Assembly (NCBI GenBank): GCA_950295325.1
Contig: OX485803.1
Location: forward strand, 49,243,554 to 49,307,553
Direction of reading: 5' to 3'
Length of the DNA stretch: 64,000 nt
DNA from: Polytrichum commune
Lineage: Eukaryota; Streptophyta; Polytrichopsida; Polytrichales; Polytrichaceae
Below, piece after piece: positions 24,101-37,369 of this stretch (position 1 is the first letter of the stretch; each line of letters opens with the position of its first letter). The notes beneath the pieces were generated by a model, which had not been told where the DNA came from, did not search any database, and saw nothing but the letters and a program-made list of their open reading frames with translations. A program made the position numbers and the translations under genes.

Positions 24101-27002
24101 TCAAGTTGCAGATAAACGGTCATGTTAGAGTTGCTGTCATGTTGCAGAGTTCTGGAAAGAGGGATGGATAATGTGTAGATGTTCATGCTCCCCAGGGTTG
24201 GGGTTGAGCTGTGGAAAGGTTGAGTTACCTGGTAGTGGATTTCTGGAAGTCTAGATTATGATTTCGATGCACAATAGTGGATAGAGTATCTGCTGGTAGC
24301 GTTGAAGAGCAGTCAGCGAATGTGGAAGATGCACTCGAACAAAGCTGGCTACAGAACATTGCAGCACCTCCCTGCGCAGTACTGCAAATCAGGTTCTTCA
24401 ATAACAACGGACGAACTGCGTGCCTCACCGCAACAGTAACAACTCCGATATTCTCATTTCCCCGCCCTCTTCGTCGTCGTCCGTATCGCCCAATACTTCA
24501 TCCTGTAGCTGTATGCTGTGGTCGGCATCACCGACGAGGGTCGTAGCGCCCAAGACTGATGCCAGTGGCTCACAACACTTCGCAATAGTTTATGGTTGAG
24601 AAGAGAATGTATCGGTTGAAAGAGAAGGTGCATGGTCGGATTTTATCTTACTTTGTGACATAGCCGTGGTGATTGTAGATGCATACATGGAAGCGAGAAC
24701 ATTGGGAGTTATGCCGCTGTCATTGCAGATCGACATGCATCTGTAGCTGCCGAGATGTGCATCCTGGCCGTTGGTATTTGTAGAATGCATAAGGGGGATA
24801 GATATCGTGGGGATGGTAGCAGGAATATGAGGGCTAAGCTTAGTTGTAGAGGAGATAGTTGGGGTTGATTTTTTAGACTTTGTGCAGTTGCTAGTAGTGC
24901 AGGAGTACTTGAACACAATGTAGGATGGAGGGTTGGGAATTCTTAAACCTTCGAAAACGAGTTTGATATTCAACAAAATTATGCCTCAAAATTGTTGCCA
25001 CTATTGTGGGAATGAATGAAATAGCCACAACTATCAAGACGGTATTTGCACTTTATCAACAAGCCCGAATGATTCATTGGAAGCCATTCGATTGACTGGA
25101 CAGCAAGTGGCGCCTCACTATATGCTGTGACTTCTGCGAAGTTACATGCGGTGGCACAAAATAGATAAAGTTCGATAGTTGCAACAAAGTAATTACCCAA
25201 ACCCTGACAACTGGGTGCAGAAACTACAAATCCGGATGACACGAAGATTACCTTGGTGTATGTCAGAGTAGGCGTCTTTGAGAAATGTCACGTATATGGC
25301 ATTCTTAAACGAAACGTCTACAAATTGTCATAAACATGACATTATCATCCGAACACAACGCTGACCCCTGTAGTGCAAACAATGTCTCACATATGGACAT
25401 TAAATAACAATAATTCCATTAGTGACACACATCAACAGGGGATCTAAGGTCCATCAACCTTTGTATGCACAGGACGGTTGTAAAAATTCTGAAATTGCAT
25501 AGTGCAACCATGGATTTGGGAGGGATTTGAGACGTGCCGGAAAGAACATTTCCCCCTCATAGTAATATTGAAAGTCCAAAGGCTTGATACAACATGTTAT
25601 GGCTCACCTCACAAGGTTTGTCCAGAGGTGATCAGAATGCACAGATTTTCCTTGGCACGAAATGAGGGACAAGTGATCAGTACATATTCTGAAGGAATTG
25701 TAATAGATACACTGCAACACATTCTTGTTGGTACCTTCCTCTCTTATTCCTTCAGTTCATCAAATCAGACAGTCACAACATGGTGCCCGTTTCGACAAGT
25801 AGAATCTACACAGAAGAGGTGAAGAGGCTTCTATTCATGTGGGATGTGAGCAGTTTCATTTCTTTCAAGATGAACACATTTGGACAACTCTACTTTTGAC
25901 AATAAACCAATATAAATCTACAAAATGCAAGCCAACTTCAATAATCTTGTTCCAGACGACCCAGAACCACAAGGCTGTACAAAGTGGATTTGCACTAAAT
26001 CACTCCCACCATAGGTGGAAAATATTTATTACTAAACCAAACCTTCTCCGTGGATGCACCACTTTCAGATGCAAGACAGAACACCTACTTTTGGCCTACA
26101 TCAAACTGTCTCAGAAAAATGGCCACTCAAACCTAACCCTTGAAAAACGCAACCTATGGTCAACCTCAACAATTGTCAACCCTAAATGTTCCTCATACAT
26201 CTACAATGCAATCTGGACATACAATTATGTATTGATACCAGATATACACAAACTTTAGAGCTAAAATCTGCTACTTTTCTAATTTTAAGTCAGTGGTTTT
26301 TCTACTCTTCCGATACTCCTGGGAGGAATTTCATGCGTGATGAGCCGGTGCTGACATCCATGACATCATCGTTTGAGGAGCTGGAGAAAAATCTCTTTGT
26401 CCCTGCAGTTGATGGATAGGTTATGACTTGCTCTATTAAGCTACCTACCTATCAAAGAGAAATTCGCATCACCTACATGCATACTGGACGACAACCTTTC
26501 TGTGAGGTTTCCTTAAACGCTTGCTCAAATCTTAAATGTGAACAATTTTGCATGCTTTCAGACTATTTAGATCAAGACATGATTCGTTTCCAATCTCAGT
26601 ACACTGCTTTGGTAAATACTGTGGGCCACACACTATAGAGCTAGTTCCACACTAGAAGCATTGGGGTGATATTGTAGGTGCACACTATTTACCAGCCCAC
26701 GGCACTTCACAAAAATCGTCCACGTTGTAGATTACAGTAATCGAAAATAGTGTGCATTTGAAAGAGTTCCAACCCAAGTGGAGGGAGGTTGGTATATCAC
26801 AGAGGCATAACAACTGTAACTATTGTTGCACACTATGGTGGATACTGGATTTGGGCGAACCAACCCATACACTCGTTCCTTGTTGGATGCCTAAACCCTT
26901 GCCTCCAAGGAACCAGTGTACGGGTTGGTTCGCCCCAGCCGTGGATACTGGGCCACACTGTAAGGTTGCCCAGGGGTAAGTCACACTATACATCTGCCCA
27001 CA
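21133..27002. other. Long intergenic region, no gene recognised
   Basis: All open frames are short, overlap on opposite strands and lack domains. Two diverged copies of a segment around 'aagcttgggtagtgtttc' occur at about 22010-22110 and 22510-22600. A strong short hairpin is at 26853-26936. Confidence 0.45.
26853..26936 (+). repeat. Short inverted repeat (hairpin, about 29-bp stem)
   Basis: The arm 'gggcgaaccaacccata...' near 26853-26881 is matched in reverse complement by '...gggttggttcgccc' at 26907-26935, with 'ttccttg'/'caaggaa' also paired. The loop is about 24 bases. Outside the stem 'ggatactgg' occurs on both sides as a direct repeat. It could be a small foldback element or a small-RNA hairpin. 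Confidence 0.6.
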
Positions 27003-30000
27003 CTAATTACCATAATCAGTGTAGCTATTGGCAATGGAGTAGTAGGTACCTGCAGGGATTACGCGTGAAGGGGAAAGTATTTCTGCAAAAGACGAGTTGT
27101 ACGAGTCTGATCCGAGTTTGCTTTGGACCCATCCCCTTCCACCATCATATCCGTCAGTGATGACCCACGTGTTCTTGAAGCCTAGCCCTGATAAGGACCT
27201 TGCAACAATCTTGGCAATATCTCCCGTCCTGAAATCCAGTACCAAAAGTGCAAACAAGAGCCATTCAGGAGTTATCCAAACCCTATACAGTTTAGTATGA
27301 CATATTAAGTGCAATATCAGCACAAAGGGAATTCCCAATTAGTATGATATTTTATGACATATTCAGACATAGAAAATGGATCTCCATCGCTTTCTTGTCA
27401 CAACATGCGCCAACCACATGTAAGTAATATATCCATGTCTGCTGGCCAGATGCATTGGTTTGAAGAGAAGGAAATAGATGTAAGAAGGCGTACGAATCAA
27501 TGATGACAATTCTTGAGCCCCTGTTCAATCTTTTCAGGTATGAGATTTTGAGTGCTGCCACTTCGGCCTCCACCTTGCGTGCATTACGCAACTGTCCCCT
27601 GATTTTTCCTGGTAGCTCCTCCACCCTGCATCCAACAACCAGAAGTGTAATTTAGCAATTTAAGCCGGCACACACATGGTTCAGGGAGGACCAGCCAACA
27701 TTGACAATGTCACTGATGATGTGATGACCTGTTCCACAAAATTTTATTTCAGGATGAGTGGACCAAAGGAATATTCCCCTTGTTGTGCCGATTACGACAT
27801 GTGCTTACGGGATGGGGAGGAACTTGTTCTTTGCATTTCTTGGCAGACTGGGTACACCAGATTTGGCTTTCTCCTTCTCGGATCTTACGTCAACTAGAAC
27901 GTAGTCCTCTTTTGACAGCAGGTCCAAAGCTTGAGCTGCAGTTAGGTCACCTGCACATCAAAACAATCAACTCTACAATTTTAAACAAGCAGTTCATTGT
28001 ATAATGACTCCACCCCAATAGTGAATCATAGCATATTGAAATAGACACCAGGTCGATCCATTGTTGTTCGACCGAACGCGTGCAAACAAACCACTCCAGA
28101 GTTCTGCTATCATTTCTAGAGTAATGTGATGATCAACATATAGCTGAGTCCAACTGAACTATTAATTCATCCAGCGTAACCTGCCGAGGACTGCACATCG
28201 ATCAACACCTTTGGATTCTGCAAAATGCTGGTAGTTGGTGGGATGTGGAACATAATGGGGAGGTCATATAGCTTTTTCAGGGCTATGAAACAGATCTACC
28301 TCACGGTACTCAAATACCTCACCACACAAACCCCCATCATTCCTCCTAAAAAATCAAACCAAAACCGCATAACCGCATAGCCACAAAACCAAGATAGGTG
28401 AAACATTGCAAACAATAAAGTCGCTCAGAAAGAGGAATACTATGGCCACCCATGGATATTGAACCATGGACCAAATCAAACCATGGGTCGACACCTCCCC
28501 ACTCAACGTCATGAAGCCCCAAGGTACATATCACACGTATACCAAAACTTAGAACCCACCCCCCAGATACTAGAAGGGCTTCCCTGCTCTCTTTGTTTCT
28601 CCTCAAACAAACCACCTCTGACAGGAGGCAGTAACACTTGTCCCATAACCTAACTCCATAAATCCGCCATGGGTTTACAAATGAGCTAGGTCTGTGATCA
28701 TGGGTGAAGCTCTCTCATTCACACCAACCAGTGGTTGGCGTCATATCCCTCATTCATGGCTATGAGTATTCAGATTCATATGATATTTACTGAATGGCAC
28801 TCTTACCCTTGTAACCACGAGTTGCGTAGGATAAACTGGAGAGCAGAGGAGGTGCCAAGAAATACAGAAGCAACAAGGCTCCAGCTCCGGTGGCCAACAC
28901 AAGAGGATCAGAGGCCAGGAAACTTTCCACAGTGCTGAAAGCAAAAGGTTGGGCTTCTTCAATTAATTGGCCTGCTTGGCCAGCTGCATCGCCTGCTACG
29001 GAAACAGCTGTCTATAAGAATCAAAGGGATGTGTCAGAATAACATTCAATTGATAAACCAACAGACTTAGGACCACTGTCAAACTATGGCCAAGGGTTGT
29101 GACCATGAAATTGTGAGGGCCCTTTGAAACTCATCCGAAGGCCATACCATGGACATGTCAAATTGAATTTTATGTGGTCTCAGGCCTCCAAGTGTGGTGT
29201 CAAGACATACACGACCAGGCTCTCCACCAATTGCTATTTCATTTCCATCCTATTCGTGTTGGCCCTTCTACACAAGGTAAGATTTCGAAAGTGCCAGGGT
29301 ATTCCAATTTTGTGTTAGATCCACCTCTTTGAGGTGAGCTTGACACAATATCCAATAGACCTTGAAACAGTATCCATTGCATGCCATGTGGGACTCCATG
29401 TAGGATTTACATCCATTCAAATTCCCTTGGTCCATTAAGCCCTCAAGCTAAGTGTAAAGTGAAGTGTGATGGTCCCAGCATTTTCAAACCAATGGAAGAT
29501 TTTAAATTTCAGTGGTCACGGGCCCTCAAGGTCGAGCATAAAGTGCCCCTTAGAGAACAACCTATCCTGCTGGTGGAGATAATTATTTCAATCAGACGCT
29601 TGATATCCACCAAAATCTGCCCTGGATTAATGCACGAGGAACACAAGCCCTAGGATCCAAGCCAAGGAAGAAACATGACCAATGGGATTTTCATTCTGCT
29701 GGGTGCACAGAAGTAAATCAGGAATTTTTACTGCACATATGTGCCAAGACTAGTAAACAGTAAGGTTGACATCAACAGCGAACTCTAAACAAAATATCAC
29801 CAGCAAGATACCTCCCTTACAGGAACATCACCTCTCGCAACCACTAGGACTACTGGGATGGGTGAAACACATCATCAACCTCATTACGCCCACAATTGTT
29901 TCAGGTGTAATCAGATTAAGCACTTGATTTGAGCACCTTCTTTCACTCATTATATTTGGTTGCATGAGACTCAGTGGCATTAAGGAAATGTAAAATTTAT

Positions 30001-31746
30001 GTGGTCCCTCCTAATCAGACACACATATTAGAGTGGTATATGGCAAGGTTTGTCATTAATAACAGACACCAAAAGAGACATAATACGTTGAGAACTATGT
30101 GCTCAGAATCTGGACACCAGTCGAGGTTAAATATTCAACACAATTGGGAGCACCTATGTGATCACTTGAAGAGAAAGATAATATTCATTTTGACCTCCTA
30201 TATCTTTTACATCTCAACTCTGATACTGAAACTTGAAATGACAATCTTCATGATTTGCAATAATTGAACGGACGAGACGATTCCCAATCTCAACAAACAG
30301 TCAAATTTGTCTATGGAATTGGAAGTGCCCACAATAGGGCCATATACCTATGCTCTACAGACCTAACCAGTCAGGTTTTCAAGAGATGCGTAGGCATGTT
30401 TCAAGAGCATATATTTTTACCTTAGCAACGTCCACAACACCCTTGGTGTCCACACCCGTGCTTTGAATTGCCTTCTCAGCCTGTTGCTCCAAGTCCACTG
30501 CTACAGGCAACACAGCCTTGTATGCTGCATCTGCTGTTTGCTTCACGTAAGGAGTGGCCACATCCACAGCAGGTTTCACAGCAGTGAATACTTGCTGGAG
30601 CACATCCTTTGCTACTCCAAATGCACTCCCTGCAGTTTGGGTGACTTGAGAGGCAATAGATTGCACCTGAAGCAGAAAAACTGAACCATCAGCAGATGCC
30701 CAGAAGTGACAAAACCATGCTGTAGAATGTGAAGTGAGCCACAAAACCTGCAGCAGTAGTAACTTTTTTAAAGTCTTCCAGGATGAACATTCAAGGGTAT
30801 TTCCCTGGTCTAGGTGTAGGATAAGAGAAAAGATCTCATCATTTTTAGTGCAAATCCTCCTAAAAGTACTATCACTAGAATGGGGCAATACTTAAGTTGC
30901 TGAACTTAATGCCACTTCCAATGCCTGAGGTGTGTTACAAAGGACCCCTGTTCATGAAGATTCATTAGACTAATAGCAAGCAAGTGAATGGTTGGCATGA
31001 CCAATGGACAGGAGGTGGCTTAAATGACATGGTATATGTCAACCAAGTCATCTTGTGTCAATCGGTCATGTCAACCATCCACATGTATTCTATTGTGAAG
31101 CTTCTTATGCAGCATGTCATGAAGAAGATACAACATGCAAGGCTGTAACGTATGAAGATTCGTGCATTAGACTTCTGCATTTGCACTCTTGAATTAAGAA
31201 ACTTGCATGATTACATTTTTTTACATATACATCATAAAGAAGATGCAGCACACAAGGCTGTATTATTGTAAGATATTTTCTTGCATTATTCTGCATTTGC
31301 ATTCTTGTAGAAATATTCTTCCATATTGCAATCTTCTGCATTTACATCATGAAGAAGATGCAGCATATAAGGCTATAATGTATGAAGATTCGTGCATTAT
31401 CCTACAATTGGATTCTTGTGTGAAAATTTTACATTTAAAAACCCCACAAGAACTGGAGCTAGACATTTAGTACCTGGTAGAAAGCACCGGTGACATCCTC
31501 GCCGGTAAGAGCAGTCGCCACACCAGCGTTAGAAGCCAACACTGTGGATGCAATCGTCACAGGCGCCACCATAGCCAGGAGCTCCGTCTTCTGCTCCTCT
31601 TTCTTCGTCTGGGAAGCTTTCACTGAGAATGAGGTCCGGCTAGACTTAGCCACTTTCTTCAAGGTTTTGAGCGCCACATGGGCGTCGACGCTCTGCAAGG
31701 AGCAACCTGCCATGCTGCCCGCCATTGCTCTCATTGCTTGTGCCAT
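27003..31746 (-). CDS. CAS: Calcium-sensing receptor CAS, chloroplast thylakoid
   Basis: Six exons join in phase to 407 residues: 31746-31474, 30666-30421, 29011-28807, 27950-27809, 27625-27494, 27228-27003. Arabidopsis CAS is 387 residues. The order matches the family: an N-terminal transit region, an Ala/Val-rich lumenal part, a membrane segment ('VLATGAGALLLLYFLAPPLL', residues about 211-230), then a stromal rhodanese-like domain ('DLTAAQALDLLSKEDYVLVD', 'VEAEVAALKISYLKRLNRGS', 'GRGWVQSKLGSDSYN', 'LSPSRVIPA'). The position of the rhodanese catalytic cysteine reads 'IIDSTGDIAKIV' without Cys, so it is probably not a sulfurtransferase, as in other CAS proteins. Known roles in the family are calcium-dependent stomatal and photosynthetic acclimation signalling. 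I chose ATG 31746 because it begins a transit-like sequence; an in-frame ATG at 31803 is possible. Introns 1 and 2 carry repeats. Confidence 0.94.
29080..29560 (-). repeat. Dispersed repeat family A, copy 2 (in CAS intron 2)
   Basis: Read on the minus strand it shows 'gagggcccgtgaccac', 'ccattgg', 'tggatgtaaa.cctacatgg' and 'ctcacaatttcatggtc', in the same order as the copy at 37370-37870. It is diverged. Confidence 0.65.
29980..30200 (-). repeat. Dispersed repeat family B, copy 2 (in CAS intron 2)
   Basis: On the minus strand it reads 'caagtgatcacata', 'tttggtgtc.gtt', 'catataccactc' and 'ccacataaat', matching the copies at 38180-38420 and 63070-63290. Confidence 0.65.
31100..31425 (-). repeat. 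Tandem repeat, about 115-bp unit x3, in CAS intron 1
   Basis: 'catcatgaagaagatgcagc' and variants appear near 31114, 31228 and 31346, each followed by 'aaggct(g/a)ta' and then by a 'ttctgcatttgcattcttg'-like stretch. It is noncoding. Confidence 0.75.
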
Positions 31747-32049
31747 CTCTCTCCCTCTCTCTCCCTGAGCAACCTCCTCAAGAGAGAGAAAGAGGACTCC
31801 CAAAAATCTTCAAAACGCAACACCTTCCACACCCACACAAACACATTGGTGAGCAAACTGCATGACTTTTTCCCAATCTGTGGCACCAGACAACCCAATT
31901 TGCTTGAACTGGGGTAACAACCAACCATGGAGACTTGGGCTTGAGGTTTACAAAAATGCAATACACCGAATGGTAAAACGTAGATGTTTTAAACTTCTAA
32001 GTCTTGCAAGTTCGGAGCGACTGAAGGCTAGAAGCGGCAGCCACTTCAG

Positions 32050-33180
32050 CAGGTATGCACACAGAATCCATACCAGCGAAAACTTCGTTCTCAATCAATT
32101 GTGTGGAAGGGTTTATGCGCCAAGTGCAGCGGAATCAGAACAATTCAATGCAATCACAAATATTTGTTCCAGAATTCCTGAGACCCACTTCACATAATCC
32201 CATCACCCATAATTGTGCAGAATCCGGTGGAGGGGCCCTTGCAAAGCGCAGTGGAGAGAAGATCACATCCAATGCCACACAAAGGGTTGAAAGAAAATTG
32301 TCAACCAACCGTGGCAACTTGTGCCGAAGACCACATTCCAAATTTCAGTGTGGAGATTTCAATGGAGGTGAACCAACTCAATGCCATGGCATATTGTAAA
32401 GAAGAACCATAGTGTCTGTCCAAAACTTCAATTTTTAGTGCAATTCCAGTAAAGGGATTCCTCCATAAACAGCAGCAAGGGGCGAACAATTCAATGCCCC
32501 CAACCCTTGAAAGGGTACCAGCAAAAATCCCAGAAAAAAAAACTACCAGCTCGAGCTTCACAAAATGCATACAAAAATGCAGATGAGGGATGCCACAAAC
32601 CGCCAATTGTGATGAGGTTCCGGTGAAGGGCTCCCCCCACAATTCAATGCACACACACACTCACAGGGGTAAGAAGGAAAAGAGAAAAAACATGTGAATC
32701 AAGCTGCACTCTCAAGCCTACTTGACCTGCAACTTGTGCATATGTGATAACACACCCCAAGCTCCAAAGTTCGATGTGATCCCACTGCCGTAGCAATGGA
32801 GGTGCCAAATACAACGGACACACACGGGCGAGAAATTAGATGTCAATCAAACTCAAGAATGTGAATCGAGCGACACACAGGGGATAAGGGATATAAACAT
32901 CAACCAAGCTACACATTCACGCCTGCTTAGCATGTACCCTTCCGAAGTTGTGAAATCGCACATACCCAAAAAAGCTCCAACTATGGATGTGATGATCCCA
33001 CTGAAGAGCCAGTGGAGGTGCCAAAATACCAATTCAACGAACACACAGGGAGGGGTGAGGAAGAATAAGAAGATGTCAACCAAACTCGACAACAATGCGA
33101 ATCAAGGCACACGTTGAAGAGTTTTGTGCCTGAGTTGGGATTGCACATCCTTACCCACAGCCTCCAAATTTTGTTGTGAT
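32050..33180. repeat. Diverged tandem array upstream of CAS
   Basis: About six degenerate units of roughly 130-200 bp share, in order, 'tgtgat..cc.gtggagg', 'caattcaatgc', 'acacacaggg', 'gaagaa' and 'tgtcaaccaa.ct'. The array begins about 300 bp upstream of the CAS start and continues for 1.1 kb. Open frames in it are short and shift between units, so I treat it as noncoding. It may contain part of the CAS promoter. Confidence 0.6.
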
Positions 33181-33484
33181 TCCGAGGAGCCTGCAGGGGT
33201 GGACTACAAAGATGATTCGCTGGTTCTTTGTAGAAGGTGGGCAAGAAGCGTGAGGCTGTGGGTTGGGAAAGGAGTGGTGGGGGCCTTCCTTGCTGGTGTG
33301 GGACCCATGGAAAGCGGGAGAGTTCTAAGAGTCCCAATGGGGGACTGCCACGTATCAGGATCAGCAGCATCTCAATCCAAGCCTAATAAGCGGGGAGGTG
33401 GGTAGTTTGTTAGGATGCCATTTTCCCAACTAAACGGCATTCTGCTAGCAAGTCAACCGTAACTGGTTGAATTCATGATTTTGT

Positions 33485-33682
33485 ATGAAGCTCATTGTGG
33501 CTCATTTGGTATTACTATGTATTATGTACTATGTTCGGGGAAAACCGACGGCTAGTTCATTATCAGCCGATGGATTTCCCCTCATGGCCGGTCCAAATTT
33601 CCAACCATTGGATGGCAATCCAACTGTAATTTCAATCCTCCGGCAATTAGCTGATGGACCAGAAAATGTCCCGGAAATGTAG
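33485..33682 (+). CDS. Possible small secreted peptide (low confidence)
   Basis: The 65-codon frame begins 'MKLIVAHLVLLCIMYYVRG', which looks like a signal peptide, followed by a short hydrophilic part and a stop. No domain or cysteine pattern is visible. Nearby noncoding sequence reuses similar words ('ccggcaattagc'), so the frame may be chance. I list it only because short secreted peptides are often missed. Confidence 0.15.
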   Translation: MKLIVAHLVLLCIMYYVRGKPTASSLSADGFPLMAGPNFQPLDGNPTVISILRQLADGPENVPEM

Positions 33683-36624
33683 CCGATTCTTCTTGTGAGT
33701 TACTGGATTTCAGCCAGAAGCATGCAGAGCGCTATCTGTCTGGGGCATCTGATGATGCACTTGAGGAAGTACCCTAAACCTTAAACTTTTTGAATTATGC
33801 AACCTTTCCATGACCAAATCCAATTGCTTCTATGAAGAATTGGGGGACCCTTGGCCTTCAAGCGGTGAAGGCATTGCTAGTTTCAATTCCTGCCAAGGAT
33901 ATTAACTCTTCAAATTTAAAGTTTTGAACATGCCTTTCTTTTCACTTATTCAAGATTTTGTACTAAGAAATGATTTCTAATAACTTTTCATACATTTTTT
34001 AAACAATTAGTGCCGATATGAATTCCATTTAATTGGATATTGGCCAATGAAAATGTGAAAATATAGGCAATTGGCTGATTGATTTTACAAAAGACCGGCT
34101 CTTGCCGATGTAAATTGGAAAAAATCCGACCCTTCGTAGCAACTACCGGCAATTAGCCACTAAGGCTTCAAAAACTTCCCGAACTCTGATTATGTACCGT
34201 GGACTCAACGGTTTTTGAAATTGCGTTTTGAGAAAATAGATAATAGAATGTGCTGTGATTGTCTCATTCTTTTCATGGATGAATCTGTAAAAATTGTTTA
34301 AAATCATAGAAATTGGATGAAATGTTTGGATTGGGGATGAATGTGTATAAATTTGAATAAAATCTTGTCTTATTGTTCATATGTGACTTCATCACTCCAA
34401 TGCTTGTAGCTAGGCGCTTACATGGTGGTTAACCTATGTTTTCATGACAAAACCTTACAAAACACGATTATGTTGATAGTGTATGCCACTATTCATGATT
34501 ATTCCAATTGTGGCTATTAAATAATCAATATGTATTTTATTTTACACTAATTTTTTCATTTACCACCAGTACTGAGGGTGATTTCATTGAAAGGTAAAAA
34601 CACAATGCACAACCACCCAGTGTTGTTGCAACCCTTGCTAGCGCCTCTTAACTATCTTGACCATTTGTCAATTCTAGAAAGGGTCACGAGCGCTACCCCT
34701 TCGCATTCCACCATGTGAATGGTTGGCTCCCCATACCGCGGACCTCTTCACTTCATAGGTGGGGAACCAACCCATTACACTTGCATTCATCGGTAACCAA
34801 TGGTTAGATGTGGACTTCCATCCATGGAAGTCCAATCTTAAGTTGATCATTGCATTGATAGAGCAAAACTATAACAACCCACACCATACTAGGCAATTAT
34901 GCCCCCACATTGGGCCAATGCCCATGAAGGCCGTGCCATTCGACCTCAAGCGGGTTTGTCCGGCCATGCTACCTCACCCATATAAGTCTCTAGGATTTTG
35001 GGCAGGGCCCCTACCCCACCGTCAAGAAACCATTTGTCTCTCTCCTATGGGTTGGGGCCAAGTAGACATTTTCCCTTAGCTGTTGGGACTCAAAGCCCCT
35101 AGTAGTTTCAGACCAGAACAACTTCTTCCCATAATCTATGATTTTATCAATAGACCACTCTAACGACATCTACTCTTTGCGTAGATGCCAATGGGCCTCT
35201 TGCTTGCCTCATTCCAGCAAGTATTGAGGAAATTTTGGTTGTTCAAACCTAGGCAGTCCCAGGCGCCACTCCCAAGTCACTGTTGTCCGAGGGCGCTGTC
35301 CCTAAGTAGTGCCCCACTCAAATTGCCATATCTCCTAGCTCACACCTCCGATTGAGGTGTTCTTGAGTATTCTACAATCCGGACACCATAAGCTACTCAT
35401 AGCTCATGGCCTTACCCTCGTGACTCCTAGTCTTCGTGGGTGGGAAGTGTTCTCAACGCCCAGGGCCCTCACCCACACTAGAATCACTTGGCCGGCCCTC
35501 TCACCAATGGCGCCACAAGTCCCAGGTGTCACTCCGGGGTCCCCTTTGTGCCCATGGTGTTGCGGGCACTCCTCATGGAGAGGTGCACGACACAGTGACC
35601 CCAGGGTGACCCCAAGTTGGGTTTGGGAGGGAGGAGGAGCATATCTATGTTATTTGAATTATGGTTACAAATTAAGTTTTCATAACTATTCAAATAAGAA
35701 ATACTAGAATCTAGGTATATTGGATTTATGCATAAATTTGGGATAATTCCAACCTCCAATATGATGTCCACTAGACACAGGTGGGTCACCTAGTGCATTT
35801 TACAAATGACATGTGACATATTAATAGGTCATTTGAAATAAAAATTATAAAGGAATTAAAAATAATGAGGTTCCATTAATAGTAAAACATCCCATTATAA
35901 GTAAAGTGCATAGGTATAAAATGTGGGACATTACTATTTTAGTAGAACTAATATAAGGGTGTAAGCTTAGGATCCTAGGGTTTATGTTTAGTATGATCAG
36001 GAATTGGGAGCTAGGGGGATTCTGAATTCGCAAGAGGTTGTGAAATTTTGAGGTTGTTGTTTTTTTGGGTACCCATATAGGACTTTCTTTGTGTTTGTGC
36101 ACAAACTCCTACAAGCGGGTGTTCTGGTTTTTAGCACACAATCATTTATTTTTTGGTGAATACACCTATACTTTTGTGATGCATATGGTGTATGATATTT
36201 TAGTTGTTGATATGGTTGTGTATGATATACAAGTGTGGTGTGGTTGTGTTTTGTCTAAAGTCCCTCTAAAGTTCATGACTTCAAGAACCGTGTTTTGCAA
36301 TAGTATGTATGTACATAAGTAAACCCCTACCCCAGGGACCGGAGTTTCTATCTATCTATCTACATATGTATGTATGTATGTAATGATATGTATGGACATG
36401 GATAAATTTTTATTACTTAAAAGAAATATAGGCTACAATAAATTGCATTGGCATGAGAAATATAAGTTAATGATAGGGTGTAAACAAATAGGTCATATTA
36501 GAGGATTAAGTAATAATAGGGAACCCTTAATTCATGCCTTGGAAACAAATACCCCTCCACCGCACATGATGCCAAAAATTCTTGTAGAGTGACCCACCTG
36601 TGATAGATATGAACACCTGCCTCC

Positions 36625-36680
36625 TTTTTAAGGGGGGCCGGCGTGAATAGAGTGTCTGTTCGTCTCGACAAAGCTAGCAA
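36625..36680 (-). mobile_element. Possible LINE 3' end fragment
   Basis: The stretch 'gtgaatagagtgtctgttcg' (36643-36662) resembles 'gtgaataaagtgtttgttcg' in the 3' part of the LINE at 59711-60717. The match is short and the copy is weakly supported. Confidence 0.35.
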
Positions 36681-36714
36681 AACTACACAACTATGATGGT
36701 TGGCAACAAGGCTC

Positions 36715-36900
36715 GGGCAACCCCGGCGGTTAGTTACAGATGAACCGGTTGAAGTTCGAGACTTCAGGAGAATTACCATTCATTTTAAATGAATCTATAG
36801 AAATATACCTCAAATGAATAAAGCAAAACTGGAAGATGTCAACATGCACCCGATTGGATTTAGAACGACTGGGATCTTGACCGACTACGCCCAAAACTTC
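36715..36900 (-). repeat. Dispersed repeat family D, copy 3
   Basis: On the minus strand it reads 'cggtcaagatccc', 'ttgaggtatattt', 'ggtaattctcctgaagtc', 'ttcaaccggttcatctg' and 'taactaac', in the order seen at the start of the window and at 17860. Confidence 0.65.
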
Positions 36901-37369
36901 CTAGGCACTAGTTGGCAAACATGGAATACAAACAATCAAAGTTGTCCTGGAGGGGGGCACTCATAGTAAATTTTTGGAGACACCTACGACAACCACTTAT
37001 TCTCAAGGGATGTATTATCTTTAAGAATTAGAATATTAGGAGTCCTTAAAGTACAAAAAAATCTACTGAGCTTAAAATATTAAAACTCTATTGGTAATTA
37101 GAAATCTAGAATGCATTCAATACTAAATACCTTTTTTCTTACAAATTTTAATAGCCTTTAATTTGTAGCTTAGGGGGGGGGGCATTGTGAATTGGCATTT
37201 TAACAACAAGATTGCATCATTGTGGTATGGCAAGAAGAAAACACAATAAAAATCGATTACACGAACAAGATCATAATGAAGAATGCAAGTAGAGTGCAAC
37301 CTTGAAATTTAGTATGTTAAGAAACATGTTGTTTGATGTTGGCTTGATAGCTGCCACATGAAGTGTTGG

